64,000 nt of DNA, taken from the NCBI RefSeq assembly GCF_003265325.1, contig NZ_QGNX01000006.1:62001-126000 (forward strand), read 5' to 3'. The notes under the pieces are model-generated. The model did not search any database. It saw only the letters and a program-made list of their open reading frames with translations, and had not been told where the DNA came from. The DNA is from Oceanibium sediminis (lineage in GTDB: Bacteria > Pseudomonadota > Alphaproteobacteria > Rhodobacterales > Rhodobacteraceae). Positions within the stretch are counted from its first letter, which is position 1. Each line of letters starts with the position of its first letter. Positions 8,785-18,174 of this stretch are shown one piece after another. The position numbers and the translations under genes were made by a program.

Positions 8785-10616
8785 TGTGCGGCATCGTTGG
8801 CATCCTTGGCGATCACGAGGTCGCGCCGATCATCCTGGACGCGCTGAAACGCCTGGAATACCGCGGCTATGACAGCGCCGGGATCGCCACCCTGCACGAG
8901 GGGGCGATGTACCGCCGCCGCGCCACCGGCAAGCTGGTGGCCTTGTCCGACCTGCTGGTGAACGACCCGATCCGCGGCAAGGCGGGCATCGGGCACACGC
9001 GCTGGGCCACCCACGGCGCGCCCACGCTGGCCAATGCCCACCCCCACCAGGTGGGCCCCGTCGCCGTCGTCCACAACGGCATCATCGAGAATTTCCGCGC
9101 CCTGCGGAAAGAGCTGACCGCCGACGGCGTCCGCTTCGAGACCGAAACCGATACCGAGACCGTCGCCCACCTGGCCGCGCGCGAACTGGCCCGCGGAAAG
9201 TCCCCCGAGGAAGCCGCCGCCGCCACCGTCGCGCGGCTGGAGGGCGCCTTCGCGCTGGCCTTCCTGTTCGAGGGCGAAGAGGACCTGATGATCGCCGCGC
9301 GCCGCGGCTCACCTCTGGCGCTGGGCTATGGCGTGAACGAGATGTTCATCGGTTCCGACGCTCTGGCCCTTGCGGGGATGACGCGCCGAGTCTGCTACCT
9401 GGAGGAAGGCGATCTTGCCGTTATCCGGCGCGCGGGCGCCGTTATCCACGACGCCAGCGGCGCGGTGGTGGAACGTGACATCCTCGAAGTCTCCGCCTCG
9501 AACGCGGTGGCGGAAAAGGGCAACCACAAGCACTTCATGGAAAAGGAAATCCATGAGCAGCCCACCGTCGCCACCTATGCGCTGAGCCACTACACCCACA
9601 CCGTGGACGGCGAGCACGCCAGCGCCCATGCCGGCCCCGCCACGGTGGATTTCACCGCTTACGACCGGATCGTCATGGTCGCCTGCGGCACCGCCCACCT
9701 GGCCTGCCATGTCGCGAAATACTGGTTCGAGCAGGTCGCCCGCCTGCCCGTGGAGATCGAGGTCGCCTCGGAGTTCCGCTACCGCGAACCGCCCGTCAGC
9801 CCGCGCACGCTGGCTGTCTTCGTCTCACAATCGGGGGAAACCGCGGACACTCTGGCCGCCCTGCGCTACATGGCCGGCAAGGCCGAGACCATAGCGGCGG
9901 TGGTCAATGTTCCCGAAAGCTCGATCGCGCGGGAAAGCGACCTGGTCTTCCCGATCTTCGCGGGGATCGAGGTGGGCGTCGCCTCCACCAAGGCGTTCAC
10001 CTGCCAGTTGATCGTGCTCGGCGCGCTTGCCGTGCTGGCCGCCCGCCAGCGCGGCGTGATCGACAGGACGCAGGAAACGCGGCTGGTTTCCGCCCTTGAA
10101 ACAGTCCCCGGCGCAATGGCGGAAGTGCTCCGCGACGAGAAACTGTTCCCGCCGCTCTGCTGGCACCTTGCCAAGGCCGACGACATCCTGTTCCTCGGTC
10201 GCGGGGCCATGTATCCGCTGGCGCTGGAAGGGGCGCTGAAGCTGAAGGAAATCAGCTACATCCACGCCGAAGGCTACGCCAGCGGAGAGCTGAAGCACGG
10301 CCCCATCGCGCTGATCGACGAATCCGTTCCGGTGATCGTCATGGCCCCCTCGGACGCGCTGTTCGAAAAGACCGTCTCCAACATGCAGGAGGTGATGGCC
10401 CGGGGTGGCCGGATCCTGCTGATCTCGGACGCGAAGGGCTTGCAGGCCGCCGGTGAGGGCACCTGGCAGCAGATCGAGATGCCCGATGTCGATCCCTTCG
10501 TTGCGCCGATCGTCTACGCCCTGCCCGCGCAGTTACTGGCGTATTACACCGCCGTGACCAAGGGCACTGACGTGGATCAGCCGCGCAACTTGGCGAAGTC
10601 GGTGACCGTGGAATAG
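8784..10616 (+). CDS. glmS: Glutamine--fructose-6-phosphate aminotransferase (isomerizing)
   Basis: A 610-residue enzyme that makes glucosamine-6-phosphate from fructose-6-phosphate and glutamine, the entry step for UDP-GlcNAc. It begins MCGIVG, so Cys2 becomes the N-terminal nucleophile of the class II glutaminase domain. Two SIS domains follow (about 290-430 and 460-600) with 'SQSGETADT' and 'STKAFTCQ' sugar-phosphate motifs, and the protein ends in the family-typical 'LAKSVTVE'. It overlaps glmU by one base. No glmS ribozyme is possible in this arrangement because there is no leader. Confidence 0.97.
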   Translation: MCGIVGILGDHEVAPIILDALKRLEYRGYDSAGIATLHEGAMYRRRATGKLVALSDLLVNDPIRGKAGIGHTRWATHGAPTLANAHPHQVGPVAVVHNGIIENFRALRKELTADGVRFETETDTETVAHLAARELARGKSPEEAAAATVARLEGAFALAFLFEGEEDLMIAARRGSPLALGYGVNEMFIGSDALALAGMTRRVCYLEEGDLAVIRRAGAVIHDASGAVVERDILEVSASNAVAEKGNHKHFMEKEIHEQPTVATYALSHYTHTVDGEHASAHAGPATVDFTAYDRIVMVACGTAHLACHVAKYWFEQVARLPVEIEVASEFRYREPPVSPRTLAVFVSQSGETADTLAALRYMAGKAETIAAVVNVPESSIARESDLVFPIFAGIEVGVASTKAFTCQLIVLGALAVLAARQRGVIDRTQETRLVSALETVPGAMAEVLRDEKLFPPLCWHLAKADDILFLGRGAMYPLALEGALKLKEISYIHAEGYASGELKHGPIALIDESVPVIVMAPSDALFEKTVSNMQEVMARGGRILLISDAKGLQAAGEGTWQQIEMPDVDPFVAPIVYALPAQLLAYYTAVTKGTDVDQPRNLAKSVTVE

Positions 10617-10770
10617 CCCTCGGGAAAGCACCGCCGTGCCGGGTGGCAGACCCAAAGGCGGCGGGCCCTTCCGCCCATTCCGCAGGGCGCACGATGCAAG
10701 CAAGGTCCACCCCCAGAGGCGCCCCCTGCCCGGGCGCCCGGGGCTACGTTACCCATCCCCGGAGCCAAAG

Positions 10771-11463
10771 ATGAGCAGCCTTCTTCCGATCCTCAAGGCC
10801 AACGCCGATCCCGCGACGATCGCGGACAAGACCGCCTATCACAAGACGCCCCTGCCGGTGCTTGGCACGCCCAACCCCGCGATCAACGCCGCCGTCGCCG
10901 AGTTTCGCGGCGCGCACGACATGGCCGCCTGCCTTGCCGAAGCGCGCGACCTCTGGGCCAGCGGCATCTTCGAGGCGCGGATCGCCGCCGGAAAGCTGTT
11001 GATCAAGGCGCGGATCCGTCCCCCCGAGCTGGAGGCCGAGACCTGGGAGCAGATCGCCGCTTGGGTGCCCGAGTTCGACGGCTGGGCCATCGCCGACCAC
11101 CTCGCCAGCGCGGGCGAGCGGCGGGTCATGGCAGACCTCGGCCGGCTGGACACGCTGGAGGCCTGGAGCGAGAGCCCCCACCTCTGGACCCGGCGCGCGG
11201 CGCTGGTCTTCAGCCTGCCGTTGGCGAAACTGACGCATCCGAACGCCGACCAGCTTGCGGCGCGAAAGCGCGTTCTCACCTGGGCTGAGCGTTATGCCCG
11301 TGAGCCGGAGTGGTTCCTGCAAAAGGCTCTCAGCTGGTGGCTGCGCACCCTCTCGATGCATGATCCGGACATGGTGCGCGCCTTCATGGCGGCCCACGGC
11401 GACGCAATGAAAGGCTTTGCACGCAAGGACGCAACGCGCAAACTGCCGCCTGAGACTCCCTGA
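10771..11463 (+). CDS. DNA alkylation repair protein (AlkD-like HEAT-repeat)
   Basis: A 230-residue protein made of short amphipathic helices in HEAT-like repeats. 'WLRTLSMHDPDMV' near the C-terminus and 'WTRRAALVFSLPL' in the middle fit the AlkC/AlkD DNA glycosylase superfamily, which removes bulky or positively charged alkyl bases without base flipping. ATG 10771 is chosen because a GGAG site precedes it and upstream codons look non-coding. It probably acts alone on the chromosome. It follows glmS by 154 bp of very GC-rich sequence in which I see no gene. Confidence 0.8.
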   Translation: MSSLLPILKANADPATIADKTAYHKTPLPVLGTPNPAINAAVAEFRGAHDMAACLAEARDLWASGIFEARIAAGKLLIKARIRPPELEAETWEQIAAWVPEFDGWAIADHLASAGERRVMADLGRLDTLEAWSESPHLWTRRAALVFSLPLAKLTHPNADQLAARKRVLTWAERYAREPEWFLQKALSWWLRTLSMHDPDMVRAFMAAHGDAMKGFARKDATRKLPPETP

Positions 11464-11469
11464 AACGGC

Positions 11470-11492
11470 ACTGCCGCCCGAAGGCGGTCAGT
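11470..11492 (+). terminator. Weak hairpin after the AlkD-like gene
   Basis: ACTG-CCGCC pairs with GGCGG-CAGT around a CGAA tetraloop, with one bulged T. It lies just after the AlkD-like stop and before the Dabb gene. There is no T-tract, so it could be only a partial or Rho-dependent stop. Confidence 0.3.
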
Positions 11493-11514
11493 TCACGGAA
11501 AGGATGGCCCGCAG

Positions 11515-11805
11515 ATGCTTCGCCATATCGTCCTGCTCACCTTCAAGGACAGCGCCACCGAAGCCGAGCGGCAGGCGCTGCATGACGCGGTATCCGCCCT
11601 GAAGGACAAGGTGCCAGAGGTGCTGTCCCTGACCTGCGGGGCGAATGTCGGCAGCGGCCCCAATCACCACGATTACGCCCTTGTCGCGGATTTCGAGGAT
11701 ATGGCCGCCTTCAAGCGCTATATCGCCAGCCCCGCGCACCGGGCCTATGTGGACGGTCCGGCGAAAGCCGTCGCCCGCATCGCCGCGATCCAGCAGCAGA
11801 TCTGA
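11515..11805 (+). CDS. Dabb (stress-responsive A/B barrel) family protein
   Basis: A 96-residue single-domain protein. It starts MLRHIVLLTFKD and contains 'CGANVG' and 'YALVADFEDMAAFKRYIASPAHRAY', the typical dimeric alpha/beta-barrel pattern of the Dabb family. Members bind or convert small hydrophobic ligands, but most have no assigned reaction and none can be given here. The gene is convergent with the antiporter, with only 12 bases between their stops. Confidence 0.85.
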   Translation: MLRHIVLLTFKDSATEAERQALHDAVSALKDKVPEVLSLTCGANVGSGPNHHDYALVADFEDMAAFKRYIASPAHRAYVDGPAKAVARIAAIQQQI

Positions 11806-11817
11806 GCCGCCCCGCGA

Positions 11818-13641
11818 TCAGTCGGCGTCGTCCTGTGCGTCCTCGGCGTCAGCAGACCCAGGCTCGACGGCCTCTTTCGGGCCCAGCGACAGGACCGAAT
11901 CCCCGTCTTTCAGCGTCGGCGAGGTGCCCTTTTCGACGAAGGACAACGCGCTGCCCTTGTGCAGGATGGCGATCACCGCGTCAGCGGGGTGGCGGGCGCG
12001 CCAATCCTCCCAGTCGGCGATCTCGGTCCAGATGTTGAAGCCTTCGCCGTTACGCACGCGACGCTCCAGTTCGGCGTGCCGGATACCGCCCGCCAGGGGG
12101 CGGCCGCCGAGCGTGACAGGCAGGCCGCGGCCGTTGCCCCCCTCGCCCCGGCCCACCTGGTAGACGTGGTTGCGCCCAAACTCGGGGCCGAAATCCGTGC
12201 ACACCAGCGTGTTGTAGGCATCGTTGTCGGTGGCCGCGATCAGCGTGCCAAAGGCGTTCATGTCGAGGTGATGTTCCGCCGCCTCGCTGAGGATCTCGCC
12301 ATGGAAATACTCCAGCTCGCCCTCGCGCGCCTTGCCGAGCCGGAACCAGTTGCGATCGGCGATCAGCACGTCGATCCCCGCCTCGCGCAGCGCCTTGCCC
12401 AGCGCGACGGACCAGTCCGACGCGCCCACCAGCAACACGCCCGGCGCCTCGGTCGAGACAAGGTCTAGCCTTCGCGCAAGGGGCTTGATGGTGAAGCCCG
12501 CCAGCACCACGGTCGCCGCGACCAGTACGAAGGCGAGCGGGGCAAGCATCCGTGCATCCTCGAACCCGAACTCGGCCAGCCGCACCCCGAACAGCCCCGC
12601 CACCGCGACGGCCACGATGCCGCGCGGGGCGATCAGCGCCACGATGGCCTTTTCCTGCCAGGGCATGCCCACACCGGCGAGCGCGACCATCACTGTCAGC
12701 GGGCGCACCACGCAGACGATCAGGACGACGAACAGCACCGCGCGCCAATCGAGCTGCGACAGCAACTCCGTGTCGAGCGACGCCGCCAGCAGCACGAACA
12801 CGCCGGAGACGAGGATGACCGTCACATGCTCCTTGAAGCGGCGCAACTCGTCCAGGCTAGGCAGGTGCGCGTTGCCCAGCACCACCCCCATCACGGTGAC
12901 GGCGAGCAGGCCGCTTTCGTGCAGGATGCTGTCCGTGCTGGCATAGACTGCTAGCACAGAGCCAAAGAGCACCGGCACCTTCATGTATTCCGGCACCTCG
13001 CCGCGCCGGAACGCCCAGGCGATCAACTTGCCCGCGGCGACCCCCGCGATCCCCGCCACGACAAGGCCAAGCGCGAAATGCTCCGCTGCCTCCAGCAGGG
13101 TACCAGCGCCGGACATGGCGGCGATAACCTCGAACGACAGCACCGCCAGCAGCGCGCCCACCGGATCGTTGACGATCGCCTCCCACCGCAGGATGGACGC
13201 GGGACGGCTTTTCAGCCGCGCCTGGCGCAGAAGCGGCATGATCACCGTCGGCCCCGTGACGACGAGGATGCCGCCGAAAACCGCCGCGCTCTGCCAACTG
13301 AGCCCGGCGCCGTAGTGGATCGCCAGCGCCGACAGCAGCCAGCCGAGCGGCGCGCCGATGAACACCAGCCGCCGCACGCCCAACCGGGTTTCGCGCAACT
13401 CCGCAAGGTTGAGCGACAGCCCACCTTCGAACAACATAACGGCGACGGCAACGGCGACGATCGGGCGCATGAGGTCCCCGAAAGCCGCCTCGGGGTCGAT
13501 CAGACCGGTCACCGGCCCCGCGATAAGACCGGCGGCCAGCATCAGGACGATGGCGGGCGTTTGGGTACGCCAGGCGATCCACTGCGCGCCGATGCCAAGG
13601 GCGCCGATCACGGCGAACAATACGATGGGGTCCAAACTCAT
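11818..13641 (-). CDS. CPA1-type Na+(K+)/H+ antiporter with C-terminal RCK-like domain
   Basis: A 607-residue inner-membrane protein. About twelve hydrophobic segments cover residues 1-390, including the CPA1 ion-site pattern 'WEAIVNDPVGALLAVLSFE' with the Asn-Asp pair. From about 395 a soluble TrkA-N/RCK-like Rossmann domain follows ('GVLLVGASDWSVALGKALREAG'), then a TrkA-C-like tail. The family exchanges Na+ or K+ for protons and the RCK part gates transport by nucleotide or ion binding. It is encoded 18 bp downstream of the YdcF gene on the same strand. Confidence 0.88.
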   Translation of the reverse strand: MSLDPIVLFAVIGALGIGAQWIAWRTQTPAIVLMLAAGLIAGPVTGLIDPEAAFGDLMRPIVAVAVAVMLFEGGLSLNLAELRETRLGVRRLVFIGAPLGWLLSALAIHYGAGLSWQSAAVFGGILVVTGPTVIMPLLRQARLKSRPASILRWEAIVNDPVGALLAVLSFEVIAAMSGAGTLLEAAEHFALGLVVAGIAGVAAGKLIAWAFRRGEVPEYMKVPVLFGSVLAVYASTDSILHESGLLAVTVMGVVLGNAHLPSLDELRRFKEHVTVILVSGVFVLLAASLDTELLSQLDWRAVLFVVLIVCVVRPLTVMVALAGVGMPWQEKAIVALIAPRGIVAVAVAGLFGVRLAEFGFEDARMLAPLAFVLVAATVVLAGFTIKPLARRLDLVSTEAPGVLLVGASDWSVALGKALREAGIDVLIADRNWFRLGKAREGELEYFHGEILSEAAEHHLDMNAFGTLIAATDNDAYNTLVCTDFGPEFGRNHVYQVGRGEGGNGRGLPVTLGGRPLAGGIRHAELERRVRNGEGFNIWTEIADWEDWRARHPADAVIAILHKGSALSFVEKGTSPTLKDGDSVLSLGPKEAVEPGSADAEDAQDDAD

Positions 13642-13659
13642 CTCCTTTCAGGCGGGCGG

Positions 13660-14286
13660 TCAGGTCAGCCAGCGCATACGACGGGCCTCGGGCACCCCGA
13701 GCACGCCAGCGGCGTGCCAGCCCAGCACCCGGGCAATATTGTAGGGCCAGGCCAGCGTCTCGCGCAGGATCATCGCCACGGCGGGCCCCGGCCCGGGGCG
13801 AAAGACGGAGGAATGAGCATAGCCCGAAACCGTCACCCCCGCCCAAGCGAAACTGGCCCGCGCGCGGGCCATGTGAATCCCCTCGCTCACCAGCACGACC
13901 GGCCCCGGCGGGCCTGTTTCCAGCAACCTGCGCACATTCAGCGCATTCTGCAAGGTCGAGGCGGCCTTCGAATCCACCCTCAAGGCCGATGCGGGCACCC
14001 CAAGCGCGCGGGCCTGCACCGCCATGGCCGGAGCCACGCGCGCGCCGTCGCTGACGATAAGAACCGGCGCCGCCCCCGCCTTCCAGAGCGCAACACCCCG
14101 CGCGACCCGCGCGCGGCTGGCCGGTGTCGGCGTGCCGTCGGGCATACCGCCCGCGCCAAGCACCACGATGGCCGCGCCCCTCGGATCCGCCGGGGCCAGC
14201 GCGGCGCTCAACAGCGCCAGCAGGACCACGCCGCCGCACCCGGCCAAAAGTGCTGCGAGCATCGCCTTTAGGCCGCGCTCAAACAT
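13660..14286 (-). CDS. YdcF family (DUF218) protein
   Basis: A 208-residue protein with one N-terminal membrane segment (about 8-30) followed by a DUF218 domain: 'AIVVLGAGGM', 'SRARVARGVALWKAG', 'VLIVSDGAR' and 'VVLVSEGIHMARARASF'. Relatives (SanA, ElyC, YdcF) are envelope-associated proteins linked to cell-wall or carrier-lipid functions, with the catalytic role unsettled. Its start overlaps the 3' end of the acyl-CoA synthetase by eight bases, so it is likely in that transcript. Cell envelope location is inferred from the anchor. Confidence 0.82.
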   Translation of the reverse strand: MFERGLKAMLAALLAGCGGVVLLALLSAALAPADPRGAAIVVLGAGGMPDGTPTPASRARVARGVALWKAGAAPVLIVSDGARVAPAMAVQARALGVPASALRVDSKAASTLQNALNVRRLLETGPPGPVVLVSEGIHMARARASFAWAGVTVSGYAHSSVFRPGPGPAVAMILRETLAWPYNIARVLGWHAAGVLGVPEARRMRWLT

Positions 14287-15916
14287 CCTTCAGCGCGCGG
14301 CGCATGATCTTTCCCGTCGCGGTCATCGGCAGTTCCTCAACAAAGGCCACCTCACGCGGCGCGACATGGGGCGAGATTCGCCTGCGCACCCGCGCGATCA
14401 ACGCCTCCTCCAGCGCCGCGTCCCCCGTCGCATCGCCGCTGAGCACGACGAAGGCTTTCACCGCCTCGGTCCTGATCGGGTCCGGCACGCCGATCACCGC
14501 CGCCATGGCGACATCCGGGTGGCCGGACAGGCAATCCTCGATCTCCGTCGGGCCGATCCGGTAGCCCGAGGAGGTGATCACATCGTCACTGCGCGCCGAG
14601 AAGAAGACGTAGCCGTCCTCATCCATCATCGCCACGTCGCCGGTCAGCATCCAGTCGCCGATGAACTTCTCGGCCGTCTTGTCGGGCCGGTTCCAGTATT
14701 CCAGGAACATCGCCGGATCGGGGCGGCGCACGGCGATTTCCCCCACCTCTCCGGGGGGCAGGATCGCCCCGTCGGGGCCGAGAACCGCCACCTCGTGCCC
14801 CGGCACCGCCTTCCCGGTGGAGCCGGGCCGGATCGGCATCAGCTCGGCGCAGTTCGCCAGGATCAGGTTGCACTCCGTCTGGCCGTAGAACTCGTTGATC
14901 GTCGTCCCGAAGGCCCCGCGCCCCCATTCCAGCATCTCCGCGCCCAGCGCCTCTCCCCCCGAGGCGACCGAGCGCAGCGCCGGCGCGGCCCGCGCCCCCG
15001 CCTGGCGCATGATCTTCAGCGCGGTGGGGGGCAGGAAGACGTTGCGCACCTCCATCCGCTCCATCAGCCAATAGGCGAAATCGGGGTCGAACTTCGCCAT
15101 GCGATGCGCGACCAGCGGCACGCCCAGCGCCAGCGCGGGCAGCATCACGTCCAGCAACCCGCCCATCCAGGCCCAGTCCGCCGGGGTCCACAGGCAATCG
15201 CCCTTTTGCGGCAACAGGTTGTGAGGCAGTTCCACCCCCGGCAAGTGGCCGAGCAACACCCGATGCGCATGTAGCGCCCCCTTCGGCGGCCCCGTGGTCC
15301 CCGAGGTATAGGACAAGAGGCAGGGATCGTCCGGCCCTGTCGCAGCCATGACGGGCGTGTCTGACGCCCCCTCCATCGCCGGCCACAGATCCTCGGCTCC
15401 GTCGCCTGCGCCATCGATCGACAGGACACAGCCAAGCTCCAGCAGGTCGGCGCGGATCGCCGCGATCTTGTCCAGGTTCGCCCGGTCCGTGACCAGCGCA
15501 CGCGCGCCACTGTCGCCAAGGCGGAAACGCAGGCCATCCTCTCCGAATAGGGTGAACAGCGGCACCGCGATCGCCCCGAGCTTGCAGATCGCCAGGTGGC
15601 ACAACACCGTTTCCAGCGTCTGCGGCAGCAGGATCGCCACCCGGTCGCCACGCCCGATTCCGCGCGCCGCCAGCAGATGTGCCAGCCGGTTGGATTGGCG
15701 CGACAGACTGCCGTAGGTATGGCTCTGTACCGCGCCCTCGGCGCTCAGCACGCTCAGCGCGACCCGCTCGGAGGCCGCCCGCGCCCAGCGCTCGCAGGCC
15801 AGGTCGGCGATGTTCATCCGCTCGGTCATGGGCCAGGCGAAGGCGCTGCGCATCTCCTCCCAGGGGCCGGGCCGGGTGATTGTGCGCGGGTCGATCACTG
15901 GGCAGTCCTCCGTCAT
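14279..15916 (-). CDS. AMP-dependent acyl-CoA synthetase
   Basis: A 545-residue member of the ANL adenylating superfamily. The P-loop motif YTSGTTGPPKG lies near residue 205, the 'INEFYGQTE' A5 motif near 340, 'MLTGDVAMMDEDGY' (A7) near 430, and the catalytic Lys in 'MTATGKIMRR' close to the C-terminus. It activates a carboxylate to acyl-CoA through an acyl-AMP. The overall pattern resembles medium-chain/acetyl-CoA synthetases rather than long-chain FadD, but the substrate cannot be read from sequence. ATG 15916 is preferred over GTG 15928 because of spacing to a GGGG run. It is divergent from moaA. Confidence 0.85.
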   Translation of the reverse strand: MTEDCPVIDPRTITRPGPWEEMRSAFAWPMTERMNIADLACERWARAASERVALSVLSAEGAVQSHTYGSLSRQSNRLAHLLAARGIGRGDRVAILLPQTLETVLCHLAICKLGAIAVPLFTLFGEDGLRFRLGDSGARALVTDRANLDKIAAIRADLLELGCVLSIDGAGDGAEDLWPAMEGASDTPVMAATGPDDPCLLSYTSGTTGPPKGALHAHRVLLGHLPGVELPHNLLPQKGDCLWTPADWAWMGGLLDVMLPALALGVPLVAHRMAKFDPDFAYWLMERMEVRNVFLPPTALKIMRQAGARAAPALRSVASGGEALGAEMLEWGRGAFGTTINEFYGQTECNLILANCAELMPIRPGSTGKAVPGHEVAVLGPDGAILPPGEVGEIAVRRPDPAMFLEYWNRPDKTAEKFIGDWMLTGDVAMMDEDGYVFFSARSDDVITSSGYRIGPTEIEDCLSGHPDVAMAAVIGVPDPIRTEAVKAFVVLSGDATGDAALEEALIARVRRRISPHVAPREVAFVEELPMTATGKIMRRALKDV

Positions 15917-16008
15917 ATTTGGCCCCACCCTAGCCAGCGCGCCGCGCCCGGTCTATCGCTTGCAGCGCCTTCCGGGCGGCGTTACCCTGATCCCCGGAGG
16001 AGACGCAC

Positions 16009-17022
16009 ATGCAAGACCCGACGCCCCTGATCGACCCGTTCGCCCGCGCCATCACCTACCTGCGGGTTTCGGTGACCGATCGCTGCGATTTTCGCTGCGT
16101 CTACTGCATGTCGGAAAACATGACCTTCCTGCCCAAGGCGGAACTGCTCAGCCTTGAGGAACTGGATCGCCTGTGCACCCGCTTCATCGCCAACGGCGTG
16201 AAGAAGCTTCGCATCACCGGCGGCGAGCCGCTGGTGCGCAAGGGCATCATGACCTTCTTCGACGGCATGTCCCGCCACCTGGCCAGCGGGGCGCTGTCGG
16301 AACTGACGCTGACCACCAACGCCAGCCAGCTGCGCCGATTCGCTAATCCCCTAGCCGATGCGGGGTTGAAACGGGTGAACATCTCGCTCGACACGCTCAA
16401 CGAACAGAAATTCAAGGACATCACCCGCTGGGGCCGTTTCGCCCAGGTGATGGACGGAATCGACGCCGCGGATGAGGCCGGGCTGAAGATCAAGATCAAC
16501 GCCGTCGCGCTGAAGGGCACCAACGACGACGAGGCGCTGCACATGGTCGAATGGTGCGGCCAGCGCGGCTTTGACATCACCTTCATCGAGGTGATGCCCA
16601 TGGGCGAGGATATGGGCGACGGGATGCGCCTAGACCAGTTCTGGGACCTCGATGACGTGCGCGCGCACCTCGGCGCCCACATGACACTGACCGACATCCC
16701 CCACTCCACCGGCGGCCCGGCGCGCTATGTCCGGGTGGAGGAAACCGGCCAGAAGATCGGCTTCATCACGCCCCTCAGCCATAATTTCTGTGAAAGCTGC
16801 AACCGCGTGCGCCTGACCTGCACGGGCCAGCTGTTCATGTGCCTAGGCCAGGAAGACGAGGCCGACCTGCGCCGCGTGCTGCGCGAAAGCCCCGACGACG
16901 CGGCGCTGGACGCGGCGATCCATGCCGCCATCGCGCGCAAACCGAAAGGTCATGACTTCGACTACAGCCGCCAGGGCGTGGGCGGCAAGATGACCCGCCA
17001 CATGAGCCATACGGGTGGCTGA
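16009..17022 (+). CDS. moaA: GTP 3',8-cyclase (molybdenum cofactor biosynthesis)
   Basis: A 337-residue radical SAM enzyme that converts GTP to 3',8-cyclo-GTP, the first step of molybdopterin synthesis. The SAM cluster is C26-x3-C30-x2-C33 (CDFRCVYC); the second cluster is Cys261/Cys264 plus a later Cys in 'LFMCLG'. '[10 protein letters not shown]' and the essential C-terminal Gly-Gly are present. A GGAGGAG site precedes ATG 16009. No other moa gene lies within the window, so it stands alone between an acyl-CoA synthetase and a transporter. Confidence 0.96.
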   Translation: MQDPTPLIDPFARAITYLRVSVTDRCDFRCVYCMSENMTFLPKAELLSLEELDRLCTRFIANGVKKLRITGGEPLVRKGIMTFFDGMSRHLASGALSELTLTTNASQLRRFANPLADAGLKRVNISLDTLNEQKFKDITRWGRFAQVMDGIDAADEAGLKIKINAVALKGTNDDEALHMVEWCGQRGFDITFIEVMPMGEDMGDGMRLDQFWDLDDVRAHLGAHMTLTDIPHSTGGPARYVRVEETGQKIGFITPLSHNFCESCNRVRLTCTGQLFMCLGQEDEADLRRVLRESPDDAALDAAIHAAIARKPKGHDFDYSRQGVGGKMTRHMSHTGG

Positions 17023-17102
17023 GCGCAAAGGTCGGCCTTCACGATGACCCGCGCCCAAGCGACACCGGGCGGCCCCACGGGCCGCGACACCGCCCCGCGC
17101 CC

Positions 17103-18038
17103 ATGATCATCGCGATCCTGCGCGGCACCGGGCGCAATGCCCGGTGGGTCCTGTCGGGCGGCTGCATCCTGGCGCTGTTCCTGCCGGGCATCTCCGCGTC
17201 CCTGCGCCCGGCGCTGCCGGTCCTCGTCTCCATGGTCTTCGCGCTCGCCATGGCGCGGATCGACCTCGCCGGAACGCTCAGGGCGGCGATCCAGCCGCGG
17301 CGGCTGGCATTCCTCCTGGTCCTTTCTTTCCTGCTCCTGCCGCTGACCGCATTGCTCTACGGCACTCTCGGCCGCCTGTTCGGCCCCGAGGTGTCGCTCA
17401 CGCTCGTCTACCTCGCCGCCGCGCCGCCGATCGCCTCCGCCGCCGGGCTGTGCTTCCTGCTCGGCTTCAACGCCCGCCTCGCACTGGAGATCACGGTCGC
17501 CGCCTCCCTGCTCACCCCGATCCTCGGCCCGCTGGCGGTCGCCCTCGCCGCGCCCGAAACCGCGCCCCGACCAGACCCGCTGATCCTTGCGCGCAACCTG
17601 TCCCTGATGATCTTCGGCGGCGTGCTGGCCGCGACGCTGATCCGCCGCGCCATCGGCCCGGGGCGGATCGCCGACAACGCGCAGATCTTCGACGGAATCG
17701 CCGCGCTCGGCATGCTCGTCTTCGTGTTCCCGCTTTTTGACAAGGTCGGCGCGCTCATCCTCGCCGATCCGGCCCGCGCCGCCGGGATCCTCGCCCTCGC
17801 CGTCACCTTCAACGTGGGCGTGAACCTCGCGACACGCGCAACCCTTGGCAACCGCCTGCCCGCCGAAGACACCGGCGCCTACGGCATCACCTTCGGCAAC
17901 CGTACCATCGCCATGTACCTCGCGGTCGTGCCCTTCGAGCCGGTCTTCGCGCTCTTCGTCGCGCTCTACCAGATCCCGATGTACTTCACGCCCCTGGTGC
18001 TCGCCCGGCTCAGCCTCGTGCCCGCTCCAAAGTCCTGA
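17103..18038 (+). CDS. Bile acid:sodium symporter-like (BASS) membrane protein
   Basis: A 311-residue integral membrane protein with about nine to ten hydrophobic segments and short polar loops. The pattern 'APPIASAAGLCFLLGFNARLALEITVA' and the late 'GNRTIAMYLAVVPF' segment fit the BASS/arsenite-permease-like superfamily of sodium-coupled transporters. The substrate is unknown. The last five codons and the stop lie inside a dispersed intergenic repeat (see 18025-18060), so the C-terminus may be secondary. It follows moaA by 80 bp on the same strand. Confidence 0.7.
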   Translation: MIIAILRGTGRNARWVLSGGCILALFLPGISASLRPALPVLVSMVFALAMARIDLAGTLRAAIQPRRLAFLLVLSFLLLPLTALLYGTLGRLFGPEVSLTLVYLAAAPPIASAAGLCFLLGFNARLALEITVAASLLTPILGPLAVALAAPETAPRPDPLILARNLSLMIFGGVLAATLIRRAIGPGRIADNAQIFDGIAALGMLVFVFPLFDKVGALILADPARAAGILALAVTFNVGVNLATRATLGNRLPAEDTGAYGITFGNRTIAMYLAVVPFEPVFALFVALYQIPMYFTPLVLARLSLVPAPKS

Positions 18039-18060
18039 AATATCCCCGCCGGAGGCATCG
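18025..18060 (+). repeat. Dispersed intergenic repeat, copy 1 (short)
   Basis: It contains CTCCAAAGTC followed by TGAAATATCC and a GC-rich tail. The same core (CTCCAAA, then about six bases, then AAATATCC and a G/C run) occurs at 34570 and, inverted, at 53741-53766. This copy lacks the long hairpins of the other two. The BASS-like gene terminates at the TGA inside the core. Confidence 0.6.
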
Positions 18061-18174
18061 TAAGGCCACGCTACGCGGTCCCTTTGGGCAGAAGCGTCAC
18101 ATCACCCGCACCCCGAGCCCGCTCACGGGCGAGGCAGAGGCGCGCGCCGTCCCCTCGGGCGGCGCTCCGCTGGC

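Noticed and set aside
11953-14271. Plus-strand frames over the antiporter and YdcF genes
   Set aside because: Shadows of the minus genes, with low-complexity His/Arg/Gly composition.
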